Positions 1 to 7,238 of a DNA stretch of 53,369 nt are shown piece by piece. Every line of letters starts with the position of its first letter. Position 1 is the stretch's first letter. Origin of the DNA: Oscillospiraceae bacterium (lineage in GTDB: Bacteria > Bacillota > Clostridia > Oscillospirales > Oscillospiraceae); the NCBI GenBank assembly GCA_020025595.1, contig JAHHRV010000012.1:1-53369 (forward strand), given 5' to 3'. The notes beneath the pieces are model-generated. The model worked only from the letters and a program-made list of their open reading frames with translations, ran no database searches and was not told where the DNA came from. The position numbers were made by a program, and so were the translations under genes.

Positions 1-1009
1 CTGCACCAAAGCCGGGAGCGGTGTGGACACAGCCGGTACCGGAATCCATGGTGACATACTCAGCATTCAGCAGGCGGGAGGTCTTATCCAGGAAGGGATG
101 CTGAGCCAGCATATTCTCAAAGAAGCTGCCGGGGTAGGAAGCCAGCACTTCGTAGTTTTCAAAGCCGCCCATCTTCATGACCTTATCCATCAGAGCTTCT
201 GCCATGATGTAGGTCTCGTCGTTTTCAGCCTTGACCAGAACATAAGTCTCACGGGGATGCAGGGAGATACCCATGTTGCCGGGCAGAGTCCAGATGGTGG
301 TGGTCCAGATCACGAAGTAGGTCTTGGACAGATCAAACTGGGACAGCTTGCCCAGATCGTCCTTCACGGGGAACTTGACATAGACAGAGGTACAGGGATC
401 ATCCTGGTACTCGATCTCGGCTTCAGCCAGAGCAGTCTCGTCCTTGGGGCACCAGTACACGGGCTTCAGGCCCTTGTAGATGTAGCCCTTGCGGTACATA
501 GCACCGAAAATCTTGATTTCCTCAGCCTCGAACTCCCGGTCCATAGTGCGGTAAGGATGCTCCCAGTCAGCGAGGACGCCCAGACGCTTAAAGCCTGCCA
601 TCTGACGCTGAATGTAGTTTTCAGCAAACTCTTCGCAGGCGTTGCGGAACTCGGGGATGGGCATAGCCTTGCGGTTGAGCTTGTTCTTCTTGATGATTGC
701 AGACTCGATGGGCATACCGTGGTTATCCCAGCCGGGAACATAGGGGGTGTAGTAGCCCTGCATTGCATGGCTGCGGATGATGAAATCCTTCAGGGTCTTG
801 TTCAGAGCGTGACCCATGTGGATATCGCCGTTGGAGAAGGGAGGGCCATCGTGCAGGACGAAAGGCTTGCAGTCCTTGTTCTTTTCGAGCATTGCGTTGT
901 ACACATCCAGCTGTTCCCAGTTCTCCAGCATACCGGGCTCGCGGTTAGGCAGGCCGGCCTTCATGGGGAAGGAAGTCTTGGGTGTGATGATGGTATTTTT
1001 GTATTCCAT
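1..1009 (-). CDS. ileS: Isoleucyl-tRNA synthetase, N-terminal part (cut by window edge)
   Basis: Class I aminoacyl-tRNA synthetase that charges tRNA-Ile in the cytoplasm. Only the first ~336 codons are present; the gene runs off the left edge. Translating the minus strand from the ATG at 1009 gives a typical IleRS start with the HIGH-type ATP-binding signature as HMGH at residues 64-67, preceded by LHDGPPFSNGD. A good ribosome binding site (GGAGG) lies about 8 bases upstream. A T-box leader with an Ile specifier sits directly upstream, which supports the identity independently. Position after divIVA matches the order known from Bacillus subtilis. The KMSKS loop, editing domain and zinc site would lie outside the window. 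Confidence 0.96.
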   Translation of the reverse strand, partial: MEYKNTIITPKTSFPMKAGLPNREPGMLENWEQLDVYNAMLEKNKDCKPFVLHDGPPFSNGDIHMGHALNKTLKDFIIRSHAMQGYYTPYVPGWDNHGMPIESAIIKKNKLNRKAMPIPEFRNACEEFAENYIQRQMAGFKRLGVLADWEHPYRTMDREFEAEEIKIFGAMYRKGYIYKGLKPVYWCPKDETALAEAEIEYQDDPCTSVYVKFPVKDDLGKLSQFDLSKTYFVIWTTTIWTLPGNMGISLHPRETYVLVKAENDETYIMAEALMDKVMKMGGFENYEVLASYPGSFFENMLAQHPFLDKTSRLLNAEYVTMDSGTGCVHTAPGFGA

Positions 1010-1039
1010 ATCGAAGTTACCTCCATCTTAAATTACATA

Positions 1040-1080
1040 AAAAATAAACGCCTTTGTCCCTAAATAAGAGACAAAGGCGT
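1040..1080 (-). terminator. T-box terminator hairpin before ileS
   Basis: Perfect stem ACGCCTTTGTC/GACAAAGGCGT around a short loop at 1048-1080, followed on the minus strand by a T-rich run (1040-1047). It is the off-state of the ileS T-box; the T-box sequence at 1089-1103 would form the competing antiterminator. Confidence 0.9.
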
Positions 1081-1290
1081 AAAATCCTCTGCGGTACCAC
1101 TCTTGTTCCGGATTGCTCCGGCACTCGACAGCGCGATATCGGACGCTGACCGGCACAGCCTACTTCTTGTTCGGTGTGCTGCTCGGAGGTGATACACTCA
1201 TGTTCTGTTTACTGCCTTGCACCAAACGGCAGCTCTCTGGAAACAGGGGGGATGAGTACTTGTCCTCTTCAAAGCGTTGCGGTATTCAGA
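1048..1290 (-). promoter_or_regulatory. T-box riboswitch of ileS (Ile specifier ATC)
   Basis: Leader RNA that senses uncharged tRNA-Ile. Read on the minus strand it shows stem I elements (GAAGAGGACAAGTAC near 1254-1268, then AGAGAGC), a specifier ATC at 1191-1193 just before ACCTCCGAGC, and the conserved T-box AGAGTGGTACCGCAG at 1089-1103. A terminator hairpin follows at 1048-1080. The Ile codon in the specifier matches the downstream ileS. The leader begins only a few bases after the divIVA stop, so its promoter is either inside divIVA or the leader is read through from the upstream operon; I could not place a promoter. Confidence 0.93.
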
Positions 1291-1298
1291 AAATCAGC

Positions 1299-1976
1299 TT
1301 AGCGCTGGGTGGAATCGTAGTTGCGGCCAAACTGCAGGTTGGTGAACTTGCTGGTGGTCTCGGACTGGGGGTGACGGGGAGGTGCCACGGGAGCGGAATC
1401 CTCGGTGGTACCGACCAGTGCTTCCAGGTTGTTGGAGATCTCATCAGCAACAGCATCAGCCTCGGGGGTGTTGCCGTTGGGGTTTTCGTAGTCAAATGCA
1501 ACAGCACTGCTCTTGGCGGCAGGACGGTTTGCACTCTTGATCCGCTCCAGAGCCTGGATGCAGGTCTTCATCTGATCCTGAATCTCGGTGATCTTGGCAG
1601 CGGCAGCCTTCTTGGCATCTTCAACGCGATCGTTTTCAGCAGCGATCAGGGTGCCGGCGTTCTTTGCATTTTCAGCAGCAGCGGCATTAGCATCGTTGAG
1701 CATCTGAGTGCATTTGGACTCGGCCTCACGAACCATCTTGTCGCAGGTCTTCTGAGCATTGACAATGGCGTCACGCATACTGGCCTCGTTGCGGCGGTAT
1801 TCCTCCAGCTTTTCAACCAGGACACGCATCTTGCTCTTGAGAAGGGCATTCTCTTTGTACAGTGTGACATAATCTTCGGTCAGCGGCTCCAGAAATTCGT
1901 CCACGGACTGCATATCATAACCGCCAAATACAGCTTTGTCAAAAGCAATCTCGTCAATTTGTTGGGGTGTAAACAT
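1299..1976 (-). CDS. divIVA: DivIVA-domain protein
   Basis: Coiled-coil scaffold of 225 residues that binds curved membrane at poles and septa and positions division or wall-growth proteins. The N-terminus (MFTPQQIDEIAFDKAVFGGY, then VDEFLEPL) is the lipid-binding DivIVA domain; residues ~35-145 are heptad-rich coiled coil; the C-terminus is a low-complexity Ala/Pro/Thr tail. The start is the ATG at 1976 because AAAGGACG lies 8 bases upstream; a longer frame to 2000 would swallow this site. It follows sepF by 26 bases and precedes the ileS T-box, as in the ylm-divIVA-ileS region of other Firmicutes; the ylmG and ylmH genes found between them in B. subtilis are absent here. Confidence 0.93.
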   Translation of the reverse strand: MFTPQQIDEIAFDKAVFGGYDMQSVDEFLEPLTEDYVTLYKENALLKSKMRVLVEKLEEYRRNEASMRDAIVNAQKTCDKMVREAESKCTQMLNDANAAAAENAKNAGTLIAAENDRVEDAKKAAAAKITEIQDQMKTCIQALERIKSANRPAAKSSAVAFDYENPNGNTPEADAVADEISNNLEALVGTTEDSAPVAPPRHPQSETTSKFTNLQFGRNYDSTQR

Positions 1977-2002
1977 AGTTTCGTCCTTTCTGCGGCTCAA
2001 TC

Positions 2003-2530
2003 TCAGATGTAGCTCTCTACTTCGCCCTGCAGGTTCTTCAGATCACCCAGAACCTCCATGTTGTAGGGGCAGAACAGGTAAGTTGCCTGAGAGATCTTCT
2101 TGACAGAACCATCCAGTGCGTAGGTGCAGCCAGACAGGAAGTCCACTACGCGGCGAGCCAGTGCCTTGTCAACATTCTCCAGATTCAGCACGACAGCCTT
2201 CTTGTTGCGCAGGTTGTTGGCAATGGTGGGAGCATCGTTGAAGCTTTCGGGCCGGGTCAGGATCACCTGCTGCTTGGCAGTGGAAGAGGTGTTGATGACA
2301 GTGCCGGAGAATCCGGTGTTTGCACTGGGGGTGAAAGCTGCAGATGCAGCGGGAGCACTTGCATTGTTGAAGCTGGGCTCGGAAGCGGGGGCTGCGGGGG
2401 ACTCATGTGTGAATCGAGGAGTGGAAGGCTCCTGAGCGTAATCATCTTCCATCTCGTCGTCGTAATCATCATAATCATCGTCTGCTGCATAAGGCTGGGC
2501 AAATTTCTTGATATCATCCCAAAAACTCAT
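2003..2530 (-). CDS. sepF: Cell division protein SepF
   Basis: SepF (175 residues) polymerises into rings, anchors FtsZ to the membrane and helps form the septum. The N-terminus MSFWDDIKKF is the amphipathic membrane-binding helix; an acidic Asp/Tyr-rich and Ala/Pro/Ser-rich linker (~18-90) follows; the folded C-terminal domain has the family pattern of ILTRPESF, KAVVLNLE and RRVVDFLSG, then a segment ending in YLFCP. Start ATG at 2530 is set by AGGAGGA upstream; the frame extends further but without support. The linker is longer than in many SepF proteins. Downstream of yggS and upstream of divIVA, the same order as ylmE-ylmF-divIVA elsewhere. Confidence 0.94.
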   Translation of the reverse strand: MSFWDDIKKFAQPYAADDDYDDYDDEMEDDYAQEPSTPRFTHESPAAPASEPSFNNASAPAASAAFTPSANTGFSGTVINTSSTAKQQVILTRPESFNDAPTIANNLRNKKAVVLNLENVDKALARRVVDFLSGCTYALDGSVKKISQATYLFCPYNMEVLGDLKNLQGEVESYI

Positions 2531-2570
2531 ATATCTATATTCCTCCTGTATGTTCGCATCTATTGTCTTT

Positions 2571-3278
2571 TTATAGATGAGGCTTGGCGTAATTTCTTGC
2601 ACCGAAAATAGCGGTGCCAACCCGTACCATAGTTGAGCCACAAGCAATGGCATCGGTAAAATCATCAGACATACCCATAGATAGACAGTCTACTGTTACA
2701 TTATCGTATTTTTTTTCTCTTATGTCAACAGAAAGCTGCGAAATTTCTTCGAAAAATTGTAAATTTTCTCCCGGATGCTGGCAAATTGGAGGAATTGCCA
2801 TGAGTCCTTTGATGCGCAAATGGGGAAAATTCATAAATTGATCCAAAACTGGGAAGATTTCTTCGGAGTAAAATCCGGATTTGCTTTCCTCCCGGCCAAT
2901 GTTGATTTCCAGTAAAATGTTCTGGACAACGCCCTGACGGGCGGCTTCCTTTTCAATGGCCTGCATCAGACCAATGCGATCGACGGACTGAATCAAATCG
3001 ACTTTGCCCACGACCTGCTTGACTTTATTGGTCTGGAGGTGACCGATAAAGTGGACGGGAACGCCGGTATAGGCGTTTTCAGAGAGCTTCTGGGTCAGCT
3101 CCTGCACCCGGTTTTCACCGCAGCAGTCCACGCCGGCAGCAATGGCCTGACGGACGGCTTCGGCATCGTTCATTTTGGTGGCGGCACAGAGCTGGATCTC
3201 GCTGGGGTCCCGGCCGGCAGCAATGGCTGCGGCATTCATCTGTGCGCGAATCTGTGCAACATTTTCAGCAATAGACAT
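2571..3278 (-). CDS. yggS: YggS/YlmE family PLP-binding homeostasis protein
   Basis: Single-domain TIM-barrel protein of 235 residues that carries pyridoxal phosphate and buffers the cellular B6 pool; no catalytic reaction is established for the family. The PLP lysine is expected at K35 in LCAATKMND; further family segments are GENRVQE, HFIGHLQTNK, IGREESKSGF, and near the C-terminus the phosphate-binding LSMGMSDDF and GSTMVRVGTAIFG. Start ATG 3278 has GGAGG 7 bases upstream. It sits 40 bases ahead of sepF, the same neighbourhood as ylmE in Bacillus, and just after the hfq terminator, so expression may depend on readthrough from the miaB-hfq run. Confidence 0.93.
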   Translation of the reverse strand: MSIAENVAQIRAQMNAAAIAAGRDPSEIQLCAATKMNDAEAVRQAIAAGVDCCGENRVQELTQKLSENAYTGVPVHFIGHLQTNKVKQVVGKVDLIQSVDRIGLMQAIEKEAARQGVVQNILLEINIGREESKSGFYSEEIFPVLDQFMNFPHLRIKGLMAIPPICQHPGENLQFFEEISQLSVDIREKKYDNVTVDCLSMGMSDDFTDAIACGSTMVRVGTAIFGARNYAKPHL

Positions 3279-3297
3279 GACAGCCTCCTTATCAATC

Positions 3298-3327
3298 AAA
3301 AAAGCGGTGGATTTCTCCACCGCTTTT
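3298..3327 (-). terminator. Hairpin after hfq
   Basis: Inverted repeat AAAGCGGTGG/CCACCGCTTT separated by a short loop, with a run of six T on the minus strand. It lies 5 bases after the hfq stop and 20 bases before the yggS start, so it separates the mutS-hfq run from yggS-sepF-divIVA, probably partially. Confidence 0.85.
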
Positions 3328-3331
3328 CCGG

Positions 3332-3562
3332 TTATGCCGGTTGTCCGTTTACCCGCAGGGGTCGAATGGGTACCAGGGTGGAGATGGCGTGCTTGTAAAT
3401 CATCTGCTGCTTGCCATCGGTGGTGAGCACCACTACGAAATTATCGTAGCCCGTGACCAGTCCCCGGAGCTGGAATCCATTCATTAGAAACAGAGTTACT
3501 GGTATTTTCTCCCGCCGTACCTCTTTCAAAATGGCATCCTGTAGATTGATGATGTCTGACAT
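3332..3562 (-). CDS. hfq: RNA chaperone Hfq
   Basis: Hexameric Sm-like ring (76 residues) that binds U-rich and A-rich RNA and helps small RNAs pair with targets. The N-terminal NLQDAILKEVRRE and the Sm2 motif YKHAIST are the diagnostic Hfq signatures; between them lies the Sm1 segment with VTLFLMNGFQLRG. Length is standard for clostridial Hfq, with almost no C-terminal tail. Start ATG 3562 with AGAAGGAA upstream; the frame extends upstream without a site. It lies downstream of miaA, the common miaA-hfq pair. Confidence 0.97.
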   Translation of the reverse strand: MSDIINLQDAILKEVRREKIPVTLFLMNGFQLRGLVTGYDNFVVVLTTDGKQQMIYKHAISTLVPIRPLRVNGQPA

Positions 3563-3606
3563 ATGTATTCCTTCTTTCTTTTGGGATACACACATCTTAG
3601 CACGAT

Positions 3607-4539
3607 TCACTTGTCGAAATTTTGGGCAAGCAGGCGAGCCTGAGAAAAGATTTCTTCGGCGGACTGCCCGGGCTCCCGACGGAGCCAGTGGACGGATGGG
3701 TTCCTTTTGAACCAGGTCAGTTGCCGCTTGGCATAACGCCGGGAGGACTGCTGCACCTGGGCGACGGCTTCGGGAATGGTGGCTCGGCCGTGCATGGCAT
3801 CCACAAATTCCTTATAGCCAATAGCCTGCATGGCGGTGGATTTTTCCGGGATGCCTGAGGACAGCAGATTCTGGATTTCTTCCAGCAGACCGTCACGCAG
3901 CATCAGCTCTACCCGCAGGTTGATGCGGTCGTAGAGATCCTGGCGGTTTTCAAAATCAAGACCGATCCACAGGGGAGAAAATCTCGGGGGGATGGCCTGC
4001 GTTTTCAGATTATGGGCGGTGAGGGTTTCTCCGGTCTCCTGATAGACCTCCAGGGCACGGATGATTCGCCGGGGGTTGCCCTGAGAACGATCGGCAGATT
4101 CCGGGTCCACGGCGATGAGCTCTGCAAGCAGCGGCTCAATGCCTTCTTCTGCGGCCCGCTGCTCCAGTCGCTCCCGGCAGCCGGTGCTGGGGACAGGGGC
4201 AAAATCGTTTCCTTTGATCAGCGAATCCACATAAAGGCCGGTACCGCCTGCGATGATGCAGGTTTTTCCCCGGGACAGGATATCCTCCACAATGGGGGTG
4301 GCCATTTCGCAGTAGCGGCTGACGGAGAAATCCTCGTCCGGTTCCACCACATCGATCATGTGGTGGGGGATTCCCTGCATTTCTTCTGCGGTGGGCTTGG
4401 CGGTGCCGATGTCCATGCGCTTATAGATCTGCATGGAGTCACAAGAGACGACTTCGCCGCCGGTGTATTTGGCAAGCTCCACAGCCAGGGCTGTTTTGCC
4501 GGATGCAGTTGGGCCTACCACACAGATGATTCGATCCAT
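3607..4539 (-). CDS. miaA: tRNA dimethylallyltransferase MiaA
   Basis: Transfers the dimethylallyl group to N6 of A37 in tRNAs that read codons beginning with U. The protein has 310 residues; the P-loop GPTASGKT is at 9-16, followed by SCDSMQIYKRMDIGTAKP (DSxQ motif), the MDVG-like HMIDVVEPDEDFSV segment, GGTGLYV and the tRNA-binding C-terminal helices ending RYAKRQLTWFKR. I prefer the ATG at 4539; a TTG two codons upstream is also possible given AAAGGAA at that distance. MiaB, which methylthiolates the same base, is encoded upstream in the same run. Confidence 0.96.
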   Translation of the reverse strand: MDRIICVVGPTASGKTALAVELAKYTGGEVVSCDSMQIYKRMDIGTAKPTAEEMQGIPHHMIDVVEPDEDFSVSRYCEMATPIVEDILSRGKTCIIAGGTGLYVDSLIKGNDFAPVPSTGCRERLEQRAAEEGIEPLLAELIAVDPESADRSQGNPRRIIRALEVYQETGETLTAHNLKTQAIPPRFSPLWIGLDFENRQDLYDRINLRVELMLRDGLLEEIQNLLSSGIPEKSTAMQAIGYKEFVDAMHGRATIPEAVAQVQQSSRRYAKRQLTWFKRNPSVHWLRREPGQSAEEIFSQARLLAQNFDK

Positions 4540-4560
4540 AGGCAAAATGTTCCTTTCCGG

Positions 4561-6543
4561 TTATGTGCGCTTAAATTGTTTTTCCAGCTGATGCTTGCTC
4601 AGGGTAACGCAGATGGGTCTGCCGTGGGGGCAGTATTTCAGCTCCGGGCGGCTCATGACCTGCTTGACCAGAGCCAGAAGCTCCTTTTCGTCGGTTTTCC
4701 AGCCGGCCTTGATGGCGGCTTTGCAGGCCATGGTATGCATCAGCTCGTCACGGACGGTATCAGTGTCTGCACCCCGGCCGCTGAGCAGATCGTCGGCCAT
4801 TTCAATCATGGCATCTGCCACTTCGCTCTCGCCCAGATCCATGGGAATTCGCCGTACCAAAATGGTATTCTCGCCAAATTCGTCAATTTCAAACCCCAGC
4901 TGATCCAGCAGCGGCTGCTTGCTCAGCAGCATGGCGGCGGCATCGGCAGGAAGCCGGACGGGGATGGGGGACAGCAGGCTCTGGGAGGTGATCTCCTGGG
5001 GGTTGCTGCGCAGCTTCTCAAAGAGAATCCGCTCGTGGGCAGCGTGCTTATCGATGAGGAAGGCATCGTCGCCCTGCTCTACGATGACATAGCTGCGGTA
5101 AAGCTCGCCCACCAGACGCCAGGGCTTTTCGGCGGGCATGGGAAGAACCTCCTGCTCCGGTTCCGGCATGGCAATTGCAGACTGCTCCGGTTCGGAAATC
5201 GGGGCAATGGGCTGCTGCGGGGCAGGAATGGGAGCGGGAATATGGGGAACAGGCTCCGGCTGACGTGTGACAGGGGCGGAGACTGTGGGAATTTCGGGCT
5301 TGGGATACATGGGAATCTCCCGGACGGGAGGTGGGGCAGGGCGTTCTGACTGAACGGCCTGGACGGTGGCTTTTGCCGCCGCGGGATTGGGTTTCGGGGG
5401 ATTTGCCAGAGCAGAAGCGAAGGATTTGTATTCATCGGCAGACATGGTGCGGAAGAAATCCGGCTTCTTTTCCGGGATGGAAGACTGGGTCTTCGGGGCG
5501 GACTGGACAGGCGCGGTTTGCGAAACATTGGGCTTCAGCTGTACCTGGGGGCGGTCCGGGGTTTTATTGAGGGCTGCCAGCACACCATAGTGGACACAGT
5601 CAAATGCTGCCTTTTCAGACAAAAATTTGACCTCCGTTTTGGCGGGGTGGACATTCACATCCACGCTGTGGGCAGGAAGGGTCAGGTGCAGGACGCAGGC
5701 AGGAAATTTGCCAACCATCAGCTGATTGCGGTAGGCTTCCTCCAGCGCCTGAATCAGCAGTCGGGAGCGAACCGGGCGGTCGTTGACAAAGAATGTCTGC
5801 AGGCTGCGGCTGGGTCTTGCTTCGGTGGGCTTGGAGACAAAGCCGGTCAGGTGGTAGCCTTCCCACCGGGAATCCACAGGGACGAACCGGGCAGAATCTC
5901 TGCCGTAGACGCAGTACACGGCGGCACCCAAATCTCCGTTGCCGGGGGTTTGCAGGGTTTGCTTGCCGTCACGGATGAAGGTAAAAGACACATTCGGGTG
6001 GGCCAGAGCCTGCATCTGCACGGCAGAAGCGACCTTGCCGCCCTCCACAGAGTCGGATTTCATGAACTTCATCCGGGCGGGGGTGTTGAAAAACAGGTCA
6101 CGGATGATGATGGTAGTGCCCTCGGGGCAGCCAATCTCGTCCTCTTCGGTGATTTCTCCGGCTTCCAGCAGAAGGCTGGTGCCGGAAATTGCTCCGGCGG
6201 TTTTGGTCATCAGATCGACCCGGCTGACAGAGGCGATAGCGGCCAGAGCTTCGCCGCGGAAGCCCATGGTGGCAATGGCAGCCAGATCCTCGGCGCTGCG
6301 AAGCTTGGAGGTTGCGTGACGCAGAAATGCAGTGTGAGCATCCTCTGCTGTCATGCCGCAGCCGTCGTCGGTGACACGCAGAAAGGTCATGCCGCCGTTG
6401 CGAATCTCAACGGTGATTTTGGAGGCACCTGCGTCCACGGCGTTTTCAAGAAGCTCCTTGACCACGGAAGCGGGGCGCTCCACCACCTCACCTGCGGCGA
6501 TTAAGTTGGCGATATGGGGAGATAATTGGATGATTTTCGGCAT
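4561..6543 (-). CDS. mutL: DNA mismatch repair protein MutL with endonuclease motif
   Basis: 660-residue MutL that couples MutS mismatch recognition to strand removal. The GHKL ATPase domain shows the family motifs ELLENAVDAGA (30-40), DDGCGM (59-64) and GFRGEAL (94-100). A Pro/Gln-rich linker follows at about 340-470. The C-terminal domain keeps DKHAAHERILFE, which fits the DxHAx2Ex4E metal-binding motif of endonuclease-type MutL, and CPHGRPIC near the end. Organisms without MutH are expected to have this nicking form. Start ATG 6543 is set by GAGGT upstream; the long upstream extension in frame overlaps the CPBP gene and is not real. Confidence 0.97.
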   Translation of the reverse strand: MPKIIQLSPHIANLIAAGEVVERPASVVKELLENAVDAGASKITVEIRNGGMTFLRVTDDGCGMTAEDAHTAFLRHATSKLRSAEDLAAIATMGFRGEALAAIASVSRVDLMTKTAGAISGTSLLLEAGEITEEDEIGCPEGTTIIIRDLFFNTPARMKFMKSDSVEGGKVASAVQMQALAHPNVSFTFIRDGKQTLQTPGNGDLGAAVYCVYGRDSARFVPVDSRWEGYHLTGFVSKPTEARPSRSLQTFFVNDRPVRSRLLIQALEEAYRNQLMVGKFPACVLHLTLPAHSVDVNVHPAKTEVKFLSEKAAFDCVHYGVLAALNKTPDRPQVQLKPNVSQTAPVQSAPKTQSSIPEKKPDFFRTMSADEYKSFASALANPPKPNPAAAKATVQAVQSERPAPPPVREIPMYPKPEIPTVSAPVTRQPEPVPHIPAPIPAPQQPIAPISEPEQSAIAMPEPEQEVLPMPAEKPWRLVGELYRSYVIVEQGDDAFLIDKHAAHERILFEKLRSNPQEITSQSLLSPIPVRLPADAAAMLLSKQPLLDQLGFEIDEFGENTILVRRIPMDLGESEVADAMIEMADDLLSGRGADTDTVRDELMHTMACKAAIKAGWKTDEKELLALVKQVMSRPELKYCPHGRPICVTLSKHQLEKQFKRT

Positions 6544-6548
6544 AAATA

Positions 6549-7238
6549 TTACCTCAAAGTCAAAATACTGAAGAGATTGACAGCGCTGTGAATTAAAATG
6601 GGGGTTACAAGGGAATCGGTCTTTGCAAGGGACCAACACAGAATCAGGCCGGCGGGAATGTACTGGACAAAGCACAGTGCCAAGATTCCGGCAGGGTACA
6701 GGCCTACATAGCCCACCACATGGATCGCTGCGAAAAACAGCACGGAAAGGGCATATGCAGCCAGTGCTTTTTTGCGGAAAACCGGGACAAACAGCAGTCC
6801 CCGGAACAGGCATTCCTCAGCCACGGGAACCAGAAAACCGACACTCAGCAGCATGGGCAGCGGTGCTTCGTACACAAGCTCTGCCACGGCAGAATCGTTC
6901 ACATTGGAAAAATCCGGCACAAAAGCGGAAATCAGGTATCCAATGGCGATATTCGCTACCTGAAACAGCGCAAATCCGATTGCTGCGGTGATCACGGTGA
7001 TGCCGGGATGCGCCAGGGCATTCTTTACGGAATGGCGCAGCAAAGGATAAAACAGAATCAGGCAGACGATGAAATTGACCGCATAATAAATGCAGTTCAG
7101 ATAAGCTTCGGAAGTGATGCCTGTCATCATGCCCAAGGTTGTCAGAAGAACGGGCAGAAGGAAAAGCTCAAAAGCCAGGTAAATCCATCCCAGCTTTTGG
7201 CTCTTGCGGGGCAGAGAAAGGGTAAATTGATCATTCAT
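6549..7238 (-). CDS. CPBP family intramembrane glutamic endopeptidase-like protein
   Basis: Polytopic membrane protein of 229 residues of the CPBP (CAAX-protease/bacteriocin-processing) family. Catalytic motifs are complete: EECLFRG at 141-147 (EExxxR), a His in FFAAIH at 173, and HSAVN at 217-221. About seven hydrophobic segments are visible. Substrate is unknown; family members process prenylated peptides or bacteriocin precursors, or handle immunity. The ATG overlaps the mutS stop (ATGA) and the stop lies 5 bases before the mutL start, so it is translationally wired into the mutS-mutL pair. No known role of this family in mismatch repair. Confidence 0.9.
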   Translation of the reverse strand: MNDQFTLSLPRKSQKLGWIYLAFELFLLPVLLTTLGMMTGITSEAYLNCIYYAVNFIVCLILFYPLLRHSVKNALAHPGITVITAAIGFALFQVANIAIGYLISAFVPDFSNVNDSAVAELVYEAPLPMLLSVGFLVPVAEECLFRGLLFVPVFRKKALAAYALSVLFFAAIHVVGYVGLYPAGILALCFVQYIPAGLILCWSLAKTDSLVTPILIHSAVNLFSILTLR

